From the NCBI GenBank assembly GCA_003565055.1, contig PXDM01000423.1, positions 1 through 10,101 on the forward strand: a stretch of 10,101 nucleotides of DNA. Direction: 5' to 3'. The stretch comes from Paracoccaceae bacterium. Its GTDB lineage: Bacteria > Pseudomonadota > Alphaproteobacteria > Rhodobacterales > Rhodobacteraceae. The notes under the pieces are model-generated. The model saw only the letters and a program-made list of their open reading frames with translations. It ran no database searches and was not told the DNA's origin. This document shows positions 1-6,911 of the stretch, in pieces; positions within the stretch are counted from its first letter, which is position 1, and each line of letters opens with the position of its first letter. Position numbers and translations under genes: made by a program.

Positions 1-502
1 CCACACGATCCCCGCCGCCGCGCTCAAGCTCGCCTATCGCCAGTCCGATCTGCCCGAGGGTATGGTCATCACCACCGCCCGCTTCCATGCGCCAGAGGGC
101 GACCCGGCGGTTTTGCATGCGCGGATGGACGAGCAACTCGCCAAGCGCGATGCGACCCAGCCCACGAAGGAGCGCAGCGCGGGATCGACCTTTCGCAATC
201 CGGCCGGGTTTTCCTCGACCGGGCAGGCGGATGACAGCCATGAGTTGAAAGCCTGGAAAGTGATCGAGGAGGCGGGCCTGCGCGGCGCGCGGTTGGGCGG
301 CGCGCAGATGTCGGCCAAGCATCCGAATTTCCTGATCAATTCCGGCGGGGCGACGGCGGCAGAGCTGGAAGCTCTGGGCGAGGAGGTGCGAAAAAGGGTT
401 TTGCATCTGCGCGGAATTTCGCTACACTGGGAAATCATGCGGGTCGGTGAGGCAATGCCGGGCGCAGATGTCCCGCCGCTTAAATTGAGCGCGGATCAAT
501 AA
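1..502 (+). CDS. murB: UDP-N-acetylenolpyruvoylglucosamine reductase (MurB), 3' part
   Basis: Cytoplasmic flavoenzyme that uses NADPH to reduce UDP-GlcNAc-enolpyruvate to UDP-MurNAc, the second committed step of peptidoglycan precursor synthesis. The gene enters from the left edge; the frame is open from position 2 and gives 166 residues up to TAA 500-502. What is visible is the C-terminal MurB domain. It shows LAYRQSDLPEGMVI, then GSTFRNP with the expected catalytic serine (codon 185-187), then KAWKVIEEAGLRG and MSAKHPNFLIN, and near the end HWEIMRVGE, whose glutamate (codon 431-433) matches the family's second catalytic residue. The FAD-binding N-terminal domain lies outside the window. It is followed after 51 nt by ddl in the usual dcw order. 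Nothing looks broken. Family assignment is firm; only the 5' end is unseen. Confidence 0.96.
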   Translation, partial: HTIPAAALKLAYRQSDLPEGMVITTARFHAPEGDPAVLHARMDEQLAKRDATQPTKERSAGSTFRNPAGFSSTGQADDSHELKAWKVIEEAGLRGARLGGAQMSAKHPNFLINSGGATAAELEALGEEVRKRVLHLRGISLHWEIMRVGEAMPGADVPPLKLSADQ

Positions 503-546
503 GATAACGCCCGGAAAATACGGGCAATAAGGGCCGCAAAAGGCTC

Positions 547-551
547 AGAGG
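547..551 (+). promoter_or_regulatory. Ribosome binding site supporting the ddl start at 560
   Basis: AGAGG lies 8 nt before ATG 560. It is only 2 nt before the alternative GTG at 554, which is too close for normal initiation. ATG 566 has a weaker GGGA 6 nt upstream. The spacing therefore favours ATG 560. This is inference from spacing only. Confidence 0.5.
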
Positions 552-559
552 CAGTGGGA

Positions 560-1480
560 ATGGGCATGTCGAGCAGGGCAGCCCCCCGGATATGTGTGCT
601 GAAAGGTGGTCTCTCGTCTGAGCGCGAGGTGTCACTGTCATCAGGGCATGAATGCGCGAAGGCGTTGCGGGTGGCGGGTTTTGAGGTGATCGAGTTGGAT
701 GCGCGCGGCGATGTCGTGCAGCGTCTGGTCGAGATCGCACCTGATATCGTTTTCAACGCGCTCCATGGTCGCTTCGGCGAAGACGGCTGCCTGCAAGGCA
801 TCCTCGAATGGCTGCGCTTGCCCTATACGCATTCGGGCGTCCTGTCCTCGGCGCTGGCGATGGACAAGGAGCGCTCCAAGGCCGCGTTTCGCGAAGCCGG
901 GCTGCCGGTCGTGGCGTCAAGGCTCGCGCCCAAAGCGCAGGCCATGGCCGCGCATCTTCTGCCGCCGCCCTATGTCATCAAGCCCAATAACGAGGGCAGT
1001 TCCGTCGGCGTCTATCTGGTCGAAGAGGGCGCCGAGGCCCCGCCGCGCTTGTCGGATGATATGCCCGAGATCGTCATGGTCGAGGCCTTCGCGCCCGGAC
1101 GTGAATTGACCACAACGGTCATCGGTGACCGCGCGCTGACGGTCACGGATATTGTGACCGACGGCTGGTATGACTACGACGCCAAATACAAGCCCGGCGG
1201 CTCGCATCACATCCTGCCCGCCGAGGTCCCGGCAGAGATTCACGCAGCTTGCCTCGACTATGCGTTGCGAGCGCATCAGGTGCTGGGCTGCCGGGGCATC
1301 AGCCGCACGGATTTTCGTTGGGATGCGGCGCGCGGGCTTGACGGGCTGGTGCTGCTGGAGACCAACACCCAGCCCGGTATGACGCCCACATCACTGGTTC
1401 CTGAACAGGCCGCGCATTGCGGGATCAGCTTTTCCGACCTGTGCCGCTGGATCGTGGAGGATGCCTCATGCGACCGATAG
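560..1480 (+). CDS. ddl: D-alanine--D-alanine ligase
   Basis: ATP-grasp enzyme that joins two D-alanines into the dipeptide that MurF adds to the peptidoglycan precursor; cytoplasmic. From ATG 560 the product is 306 aa, the usual length. Motifs in order: GGLSSEREVSLSSG (residues 17-30) with the N-terminal substrate glutamate; HGRFGEDGCLQG (69-80); YTHSGVLSSALAMDK (89-103); the ATP-grasp KPNNEGSSVGV (141-151); YDYDAKY (204-210), the loop whose tyrosine is typical of D-Ala-D-Ala rather than D-Ala-D-Lac ligases; the metal-binding stretch SRTDFRWD (248-255); and LETNTQPGMTPTSLVPEQ (266-283). All key residues appear present. The start is ambiguous between GTG 554, ATG 560 and ATG 566, changing the N-terminus by two residues either way. 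The 3' end overlaps ftsQ by 13 nt, implying coupled expression. In dcw clusters this gene is often called ddlB. Confidence 0.95.
   Translation: MGMSSRAAPRICVLKGGLSSEREVSLSSGHECAKALRVAGFEVIELDARGDVVQRLVEIAPDIVFNALHGRFGEDGCLQGILEWLRLPYTHSGVLSSALAMDKERSKAAFREAGLPVVASRLAPKAQAMAAHLLPPPYVIKPNNEGSSVGVYLVEEGAEAPPRLSDDMPEIVMVEAFAPGRELTTTVIGDRALTVTDIVTDGWYDYDAKYKPGGSHHILPAEVPAEIHAACLDYALRAHQVLGCRGISRTDFRWDAARGLDGLVLLETNTQPGMTPTSLVPEQAAHCGISFSDLCRWIVEDASCDR
1455..1460 (+). promoter_or_regulatory. Strong ribosome binding site inside ddl that sets the ftsQ start
   Basis: TGGAGG sits 7 nt before ATG 1468, within the last codons of ddl. It is the best Shine-Dalgarno match at the ddl/ftsQ junction and supports ATG 1468 as the ftsQ start over the upstream in-frame TTG at 1417. 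Confidence 0.65.
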
Positions 1481-2727
1481 AGCCGCAAGATGACGCGCGC
1501 CCCGTCACAGATCCCGATGACGCGCCGGGTTTCTGGGACCATTTGGGCGCAACCCGTGCCGACGAATACGCACAGGACGAGATCCTGCCGGACATCCCGG
1601 TGGCTGTCTTGCCTTTGGCGCAAAACACCACGCGGATGCGCGCGATGCCTGGCATCAGCCCGGCAGATTGTCATCGCGCGAGCCTTGACGACACCCTGCA
1701 GGCGATGGGGGAAGAACTGGTTTCAGGGTCCGGCGCATCCGAGGTGCCGACCGGGGCGACCAGCATGGCGGCCCTGGGTGCGGGGCTGGGGCAGGCCGTC
1801 ACGCCCGAGCAGATGGCGCGCTTCGTCGATCTGTCGATGGCGCAGCCGCAGCCCCATGCGCGACGGCGGCCCCGCGCACGGTTCCGCGACAGCCGTCTCG
1901 GCTACCGTTTGCAGCGCATCTGGTTGACACCGATCTACCGCCGCGCGTTGAAATACGGGCTTCCCGCTGTGCTCGCGCTTTCGACAGTTGCGCTTTATCT
2001 CTCGAATGAGGCCAACCGTCAGACGATCGCCGAGAAATATGAAGCGGCCTACGCCTCCATCGTGGACCGCCCGGAATTCATCGTCACGACTGTTGAATGG
2101 CCCGATGTCACCCCGGAACTTGACGTCGCCTTGCGCGCGATGCTGGAGCCGGAATTGCCGAAATCATCTTTCCGGCTCGATTTCGATGCTCTGCGGCGCG
2201 AGGTGGAGGCGCTTGACTGGGTGCGTGCTGCGGATCTGCGGCTGCGCTCCGATGGCGTGCTGGCGCTGACGGTGCATGAACGCAAGCCTGTGGTGCTCTG
2301 GCGCTCCGAAAACGGGCTGGAATTGCTCGATGCCGAGGGCATCCGGGTGGCCTATGCGCTCAGCCGGTCCTATCGCCCGGACCTGCCGCTGATTGCCGGG
2401 GCCGGGGCGGATGCCGAGATACGCGAGGCGCTCGACCTTCTGGAAGCCGCGACGCCCCTCGGGGAACGCGCTCTGGGGCTGGTGCGGATGGGCGAGCGGC
2501 GCTGGGATGTGGTGCTTGATCGCGGCCAGCGCATCAAACTGCCCGAAACCGGCGCATTGGCCGCGCTGGAGCGCGTCATCGCGCTCGAACAGGCCCAGGA
2601 CCTTTTATCACGCGACCTGATTATTGCTGATCTGCGCAATCCCTCCCGCCCTGTCATGCGCCTGAGCGAAGGCGCGATGGACACGCTGCGGGAAATCCGC
2701 GCCCAATCCACGGAGACTATTCAATGA
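1468..2727 (+). CDS. ftsQ: Cell division protein FtsQ with long N-terminal extension
   Basis: Single-pass inner-membrane divisome protein that links early cytoplasmic proteins to the septal peptidoglycan synthases through FtsB/FtsL. From ATG 1468 it has 419 residues, well above the roughly 300 I recall for Rhodobacteraceae. Order: a cytoplasmic tail of about 160 residues, the first ~130 acidic and polar without a recognised domain; a basic patch ARRRPRARFRDSRLGYRLQR (131-150); a membrane helix at about 161-178 (LKYGLPAVLALSTVALYL); a POTRA domain at about 203-271, including SFRLDFDALRREVEALDWV and ending TVHERKPVVLWR; and the FtsQ/DivIB domain to about 400, with LELLDAEG, LPLIAGAGAD, GERRWDVVLDRGQRIKLPE and LERVIALEQAQDLL. 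The membrane and periplasmic parts read like other rhodobacterial FtsQ. ATG 1837 would remove 123 residues but has no visible ribosome site. The gene overlaps ddl by 13 nt and ftsA by 4 nt (ATGA). Confidence 0.9.
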   Translation: MRPIEPQDDARPVTDPDDAPGFWDHLGATRADEYAQDEILPDIPVAVLPLAQNTTRMRAMPGISPADCHRASLDDTLQAMGEELVSGSGASEVPTGATSMAALGAGLGQAVTPEQMARFVDLSMAQPQPHARRRPRARFRDSRLGYRLQRIWLTPIYRRALKYGLPAVLALSTVALYLSNEANRQTIAEKYEAAYASIVDRPEFIVTTVEWPDVTPELDVALRAMLEPELPKSSFRLDFDALRREVEALDWVRAADLRLRSDGVLALTVHERKPVVLWRSENGLELLDAEGIRVAYALSRSYRPDLPLIAGAGADAEIREALDLLEAATPLGERALGLVRMGERRWDVVLDRGQRIKLPETGALAALERVIALEQAQDLLSRDLIIADLRNPSRPVMRLSEGAMDTLREIRAQSTETIQ

Positions 2728-4061
2728 TGTTTGATCCCTATGCCTCCCAACGTGCCATGCGCCAGATGCGCCGTGCGGCCATGCAGCGCGGTGTGATTGC
2801 GGCACTCGATATCGGCACTTACAAGATCGCGGCGGTGGTCCTGAAGCTCGACCCGAGCGCCAATGCGCTCGATGAGCCGGGCATCGGCAATATGGCCGGG
2901 CAGGCGGCGTTTCGCGTGATCGGGGCAGGGACGACGCGCTCAAGCGGCGTGCGCTATGGCGAGGTTTCGGCCATGGCCGAAACTGAACGCGCGATCCGCA
3001 CGGCACTTCAGGCCGCGCAGAAGATGGCGCAGGCGCGGGTCGATCATGTGATGGTCTGCCTCTCGGGCGGGAATGTGCGCTCCTACGGGCTCGCAGGCGA
3101 GATCGCGCTCGAAGAGCCCGTCGTGACGGAAAACGATATTGCGCGCGTGATGGCGGCCTGCGACATGCCCGATTTCGGGGCGGGGCGCGACGTGCTCCAT
3201 GCCCAGCCGATCAATTTCGCGCTCGACCACCGCACCGGCCTGTCGGACCCGCGCGGCCAGACCGGGCGCGATCTGGCCTGCGACATGCATCTGGTCACAG
3301 TTGATACGAGCCTGATCCAGAACATCTGCAACGCGCTCAAGCGCTGTGATGTGGAACTCGCGGGCATCGCATCGAGCGCCTATGTCTCGGGCATGTCGGC
3401 GCTGGTCGAGGATGAGCAGGAACTCGGCGCAGCCTGTGTCGATCTCGGGGCAGGCACGTCGAGCGTGTCGATCTTCATGAAAAAGCACATGATCTACGCT
3501 GATTGCGTGCGCATGGGGGGCAGCCATGTGACCTCGGACATCTCCAAGGGGTTGCAGGTCGATTTTGCCACCGCCGAGCGTATCAAGACTGTGCATGGCG
3601 GGGTTCAGGCGACCTCGATGGATGATCGCGAGATGATCGAACTGACCGGCGATAGCGGCGATTGGGACAAGGACCGCCGCCGCGTCAGCCGCGCTGAACT
3701 GATCGGGATCATGCGCCCGCGCATCGAAGAAATCCTCGAGGAAGTGCGCGCCCGGCTGGACGCGGCGGGATTCAATCATCTGCCGAGCCAGCAAGTCGTT
3801 CTGACCGGGGGCGCGGCGCAGGTGCCGGGGCTCGACGGGCTGGCCGCGCGTATCTTCGGACAGCAGGTCCGCCTCGGCCGCCCGGTGCGCGTGCGCGGTC
3901 TGCCGCAGGCCGCGTCGGGGCAGGCGTTTTCCAGCGTCGTGGGGCTGAGCCTGCTGGCGACCCATCCGCAGGATGAATGGTGGGACTTCGAGATGCCGGT
4001 CGAGAATTACCCGGCGCGCTCCTTGAAGCGTGCTGTGAAATGGTTCAAGGACAATTGGTGA
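2724..4061 (+). CDS. ftsA: Cell division protein FtsA
   Basis: Actin-like ATPase that tethers FtsZ filaments to the inner membrane and recruits later divisome proteins. It has 445 residues. The phosphate-1 loop AALDIGTYKIAAVV is at 26-39. The FtsA-specific 1C region follows, with GEVSAMAETERAIRTALQAA at 79-98 and VDHVMVCLSGG at 106-116. The phosphate-2 motif CVDLGAGTSSVSIF is at 238-251, RMGGSHVTSDISKGL at 263-277, and the adenosine motif VVLTGGAAQVPGL at 358-370. The last residues, SLKRAVKWFKDNW (433-445), form a basic amphipathic helix, the expected membrane anchor. The first ~22 residues, rich in Met and Arg, precede the actin fold. The start codon overlaps the ftsQ stop (ATGA), and GGAG lies 8 nt upstream at 2712-2715; a second ATG at 2727 is an equal alternative. 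Translational coupling to ftsQ is likely. Confidence 0.96.
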   Translation: MMFDPYASQRAMRQMRRAAMQRGVIAALDIGTYKIAAVVLKLDPSANALDEPGIGNMAGQAAFRVIGAGTTRSSGVRYGEVSAMAETERAIRTALQAAQKMAQARVDHVMVCLSGGNVRSYGLAGEIALEEPVVTENDIARVMAACDMPDFGAGRDVLHAQPINFALDHRTGLSDPRGQTGRDLACDMHLVTVDTSLIQNICNALKRCDVELAGIASSAYVSGMSALVEDEQELGAACVDLGAGTSSVSIFMKKHMIYADCVRMGGSHVTSDISKGLQVDFATAERIKTVHGGVQATSMDDREMIELTGDSGDWDKDRRRVSRAELIGIMRPRIEEILEEVRARLDAAGFNHLPSQQVVLTGGAAQVPGLDGLAARIFGQQVRLGRPVRVRGLPQAASGQAFSSVVGLSLLATHPQDEWWDFEMPVENYPARSLKRAVKWFKDNW

Positions 4062-4246
4062 GCACAAAATCAAGCGTCGATGCGCAAACTCGGCGGAAAT
4101 CCGCAAAAAATTTGCGATATATGGTGCGAAATTGTGACTTTTTTGGTGACCTCATCGGTGAAGCGCTGTAGGATTTAGGGAAAATCAATCAGCCGGACGC
4201 TGAAATGCAGAAAAGTGGTCGGTGAAAAGAGAGGCGGAGAAGGCAC
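4062..4246. promoter_or_regulatory. ftsA-ftsZ intergenic region, probable ftsZ leader
   Basis: This 185-bp gap is markedly more AT-rich than its surroundings, especially 4095-4145. It contains a perfect 6-bp dyad (CGCAAA-AAA-TTTGCG, 4102-4116), a related CGCAAA at 4083-4088 and TGCGAAA at 4125-4131, and a direct repeat TCGGTGAA at 4155-4162 and 4219-4226. The ftsZ ribosome site GGAG is at 4236-4239, 7 nt before ATG 4247. I found no convincing sigma-70 -35/-10 pair. Because the genes upstream are tightly overlapped and this gap is not, a separate ftsZ promoter here is plausible, as in other alphaproteobacteria, but it is inferred. Confidence 0.4.
4102..4116. repeat. 15-bp palindrome upstream of ftsZ (possible operator)
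   Basis: CGCAAA, a 3-nt AAA spacer, then TTTGCG: a perfect 6-bp inverted repeat. It is too short and has the wrong context for a terminator, so it could be a DNA-binding site. No regulator is recognised from the motif. Confidence 0.4.
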
Positions 4247-5953
4247 ATGGCATTGAATTTCTCGGAACCCCAGCAGGAGCTTGATCTGGCCCCGCGCATC
4301 ACGGTGTTCGGCGTGGGCGGCGCTGGCGGCAATGCCGTCAACAACATGATCGAGCAGAAGCTCGAAGGGGTGGAATTCGTCGTCGCCAATACCGACGCGC
4401 AGGCGCTGCAGCAAAACCGGGCGCAAGGGCGCATCCAGATGGGTGTGAAGATCACCGAAGGTCTGGGTGCAGGCGCGCGCCCCGCTGTGGGCTCCGCCGC
4501 AGCCGAAGAGACGATCGAGGAGATCATCGACCATCTCGCAGGCTCGCATATGTGCTTCATCACCGCTGGCATGGGCGGCGGCACCGGGACGGGCGCTGCC
4601 CCGATCATCGCGCAGGCCGCGCGGGAACTGGGCGTGCTGACGGTGGGTGTCGTGACCAAGCCCTTCCAGTTTGAGGGCAACAAGCGCATGCGTCAGGCCG
4701 AAGAGGGCATTGAGGCGCTGCAAAAGGTCGTCGATACGCTGATCATCATCCCCAACCAGAACCTGTTCCGTCTGGCCAATGAGCGCACCACCTTCACCGA
4801 AGCCTTCGCCATGGCCGATGATGTGCTCTATCAGGGCGTCAAGGGCGTGACCGATCTGATGGTGCGTCCGGGCCTGATCAATCTCGATTTCGCTGATGTG
4901 CGCGCCGTGATGGACGAGATGGGCAAAGCGATGATGGGCACCGGCGAGGCCGAGGGCGAAGACCGCGCCATCCACGCCGCCGAAAAAGCGATTGCCAACC
5001 CGCTTCTGGATGAGATCAGCCTGCATGGCGCGAAGGGCGTGTTGATCAATATCACTGGCGGCTATGACCTGACGCTCTTCGAGTTGGACGAAGCCGCGAA
5101 CCGCATCCGTGAAAAGGTCGATTCGGATGCGAATATCATCGTGGGTTCGACACTCGATCCGTCGATGGAAGGTGTCCTGCGCGTCTCGGTGGTCGCAACC
5201 GGCATTGACGTTGAGGCCAAAACACAGGCCCAGGACCTGCCCCGTCGCAGCATGAGCGAGCCACTGCGCCCGGTTCTGAGCGAGAAGCCTGCACCCGCAC
5301 CTGCACCGGCACCAGAACCCGCGCTTGAGCCGCAGCGCGTGGCCGCAGTTGCAGAGCGCCGTGAGCCAAGCTACGAGCAGCAAACGCTCTTCGAAGATCC
5401 TGCGCCGCGTCAGCCCCAGCAGCATCCCGCAGCCGCTGCGCGTCAGCCCGAATATGCACCGCGCCCTGTTGAGCAAGCGCCGGTTCAGCAGCGCCCGGCC
5501 CCGCAAGAGGTCGCACAGCACCCGCAAGATCTCTATTACGAGAATGAACCGCTTGTTGCGGATATGCAGCAAGGCTATGCACCCCGTGAACAGGTGCGAG
5601 CGGTCGCATCGCCCCAGCGGGCTGCAGGTGGCGTGCCATCTCCTGAAACGATGGAGCGTTTGCAACGCGCAGTGCACAAGACATCTGATCGCGGTCAGCC
5701 ACGTCGCGCGCCGCAGCCTGTGGCACCACAGCACCCGACCGCGTCGCGTGAGGGTGACAAGGGCGCGTCTCGTTTCGGCATCGGCTCGCTGATCAGCCGG
5801 ATGGCCGGGCATGGTGGCGAGCAACCACCACAGCAGCAACCGATGGCGCGCCGTTCGGCCCCGCTTTCGTCCTATTACGAAGAAGAGCCAGCCCCTGCAG
5901 AGTCCGAAGAGCGGATCGAGATCCCGGCCTTTCTGCGTCGGCAGGCGAATTAA
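4247..5953 (+). CDS. ftsZ: Cell division protein FtsZ with long disordered linker
   Basis: Tubulin-like GTPase that polymerises into the cytokinetic ring at midcell. It has 568 residues, against about 380 in E. coli; the extra length is all in the linker. The GTPase core spans about 1-322: VFGVGGAGGNAVNNM (20-34), NTDAQALQ (48-55), the tubulin signature GGGTGTG at 110-116, PNQNLFRLANERTTF (169-183), and the T7 loop NLDFADV (212-218) whose Asp completes the GTPase site of the next subunit. Residues about 323-555 are a Pro/Gln/Ala/Arg-rich linker beginning with an APAPAPAPEP run. One hydrophobic island, RFGIGSLISRMAG (509-521 region), interrupts it. The C-terminal peptide RIEIPAFLRRQAN (about 556-568) is the expected FtsA/partner-binding tail. 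GGAG at 4236-4239 is 7 nt before the start. The terminator at 5975-6006 follows, so ftsZ is the last gene of its transcript here. Confidence 0.97.
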   Translation: MALNFSEPQQELDLAPRITVFGVGGAGGNAVNNMIEQKLEGVEFVVANTDAQALQQNRAQGRIQMGVKITEGLGAGARPAVGSAAAEETIEEIIDHLAGSHMCFITAGMGGGTGTGAAPIIAQAARELGVLTVGVVTKPFQFEGNKRMRQAEEGIEALQKVVDTLIIIPNQNLFRLANERTTFTEAFAMADDVLYQGVKGVTDLMVRPGLINLDFADVRAVMDEMGKAMMGTGEAEGEDRAIHAAEKAIANPLLDEISLHGAKGVLINITGGYDLTLFELDEAANRIREKVDSDANIIVGSTLDPSMEGVLRVSVVATGIDVEAKTQAQDLPRRSMSEPLRPVLSEKPAPAPAPAPEPALEPQRVAAVAERREPSYEQQTLFEDPAPRQPQQHPAAAARQPEYAPRPVEQAPVQQRPAPQEVAQHPQDLYYENEPLVADMQQGYAPREQVRAVASPQRAAGGVPSPETMERLQRAVHKTSDRGQPRRAPQPVAPQHPTASREGDKGASRFGIGSLISRMAGHGGEQPPQQQPMARRSAPLSSYYEEEPAPAESEERIEIPAFLRRQAN

Positions 5954-5974
5954 GGCTGAGCGTCACCAGAGTTA

Positions 5975-6006
5975 ATGAAAAAGCCGGCGTAAGCCGGCTT
6001 TTTCAT
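5975..6006. terminator. Bidirectional Rho-independent terminator between ftsZ and the SDR gene
   Basis: A perfect 14-bp stem, ATGAAAAAGCCGGC (5975-5988), a GTAA loop, then GCCGGCTTTTTCAT (5993-6006). The GC core GCCGGC is followed by five T on the + strand and, by symmetry, on the - strand. It starts 22 nt after the ftsZ stop and ends 27 nt after the stop of the convergent SDR gene, so it can serve both. Confidence 0.93.
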
Positions 6007-6032
6007 GTGTGGGATGCTCTGCGCAAGCAGCC

Positions 6033-6701
6033 TCAGTCAGCGATAATGCGCATCAGTCGTTCGGCTTCCTGATGGCAGGGCGTGAGCGCCGCGCGGTTTT
6101 CACCGGGAAAGAACCGCGCCCGGGTTGCAGTCGGCATCGCCGCGGCCTCCTCAATGAGAACGCGCGCGCCAATCCTGGCGCTCTCCATCTGCCATGCCCG
6201 CGCGAGCGCGATCTGCGCGGCTTTTGACGCGCCATAGGCTCCCATGAATTTCGCCCGTGCGGCCGGGTCGTCGATGAAAAGGGCCGTGGCTTTCTCTGAG
6301 GCCGCAGTGAGCAAGGGGGCGATCATCGGGATCATCATGCCGGTCGCGCGGATGTTGATCGCTGTGCATTTTTCCCAGTCTTTCAGGGCGATATGATCGG
6401 CCGGGCTCATTGGGGGGGCATGAATTGCTGTGTGAACCCAAAGATCGAGATGCCCCCAGCGATCATGAATATCGCGGCAGAGGTGACGGATCGCATCATC
6501 TTGTGTGATGTCCATCGCAGCCAGCGTCGCTGTTCCATCCTTCGCCTTGATGCGGTCGTCAAGCTCTTCCAGCGCGCCCAGAGTGCGCCCGAGTGCCACG
6601 ACATGCCAGCCATTGCTGGCAAGCGTTTCCGCCAATGCGGCCCCGAGGCCACGCGTTGCGCCTGTCACAAGCGCGAGTTTCTTGTCGTGTTTCTGTGTCA
6701 T
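6033..6701 (-). CDS. SDR-family NAD(P)-binding protein, atypical active site
   Basis: Short-chain dehydrogenase/reductase fold protein, 222 aa from the ATG at 6699-6701. The Rossmann glycine motif TGATRGLG is at residues 13-20, AAMDITQDD at 61-69 fits the adenine-ring aspartate position, Asn116 (INIRAT) fits the structural asparagine, and Tyr156/Lys160 (YGASK) fit the catalytic YxxxK. Two usual features are missing. The NAG motif reads VHTAIHAPP (89-97). The catalytic serine, normally about 13 residues before the Tyr, falls in FIDDPA (142-147), where there is no Ser or Thr. Substrate cannot be inferred. It is somewhat short for a classical SDR (about 250). The frame stays open upstream to 6857, but those 52 residues look unlike an SDR start. 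It converges on ftsZ, shares its terminator, and diverges from the L,D-transpeptidase. Family is sure; activity is not. Confidence 0.87.
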   Translation of the reverse strand: MTQKHDKKLALVTGATRGLGAALAETLASNGWHVVALGRTLGALEELDDRIKAKDGTATLAAMDITQDDAIRHLCRDIHDRWGHLDLWVHTAIHAPPMSPADHIALKDWEKCTAINIRATGMMIPMIAPLLTAASEKATALFIDDPAARAKFMGAYGASKAAQIALARAWQMESARIGARVLIEEAAAMPTATRARFFPGENRAALTPCHQEAERLMRIIAD

Positions 6702-6911
6702 GCCGCAGTCATTCCCACCTTGCGGCTCATTTGACAAGAGCCAAGCCGCGCGGCATTTACGCAGCGCCGATGCGCCACAGCCTGCAGCCGAGTCGTAGCG
6801 CTGGCGTAATGCGTCTGATCTGAGCGAAAATCCGCTTGACTCGAATCTGCTTTTCACCGGGAAATGACGAATAACACGCGCAAAGGGCGTGAATAATGCG
6901 GTGGGGGTGTG
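6702..6911. promoter_or_regulatory. Divergent intergenic spacer with three GANTC sites
   Basis: This 210-bp spacer must hold the start signals of both the leftward SDR gene and the rightward L,D-transpeptidase gene. It carries GAGTC (6790-6794) and two directly abutting sites, GACTC and GAATC (6838-6847). GANTC is the CcrM methylation target in alphaproteobacteria. A TTGACT overlaps the pair at 6836-6841, but I see no good -10 at the right distance. A weak dyad, CACGC (6875-6879) and GCGTG (6887-6891), lies between direct GAATAA copies near the transpeptidase start. No complete promoter can be named with confidence. Confidence 0.4.

Noticed and set aside
2940..4106. Open frame of 388 codons on the - strand opposite ftsA
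   Set aside because: Low-information, His/Arg-rich translation opposite a clear ftsA; no independent support.
5288..5325. Short Pro-Ala hexamer repeat in ftsZ as a phase-variable tract
   Set aside because: Codons vary (CCC, CCT, CCG, CCA), so there is no pure DNA repeat that would slip; it is simply linker composition.
4175..5839. Long open frame of 554 codons on the - strand, antisense to ftsZ
   Set aside because: Its composition (rich in His, Arg, Cys and Leu) is typical of a reverse-complement shadow of a GC-rich gene; no domain is visible and the + strand holds an unmistakable ftsZ.
6731..6759. TTGACA on the + strand as a promoter
   Set aside because: The hexamer is perfect, but the base at 17-18 nt downstream (CATTTA) is a poor -10, and it lies about 180 nt from the nearest rightward gene.
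6702..6857. Upstream extension of the SDR gene by 52 codons
   Set aside because: The extra residues do not resemble an SDR N-terminus, and the TGATRGLG motif is already at the right distance from the ATG at 6701.
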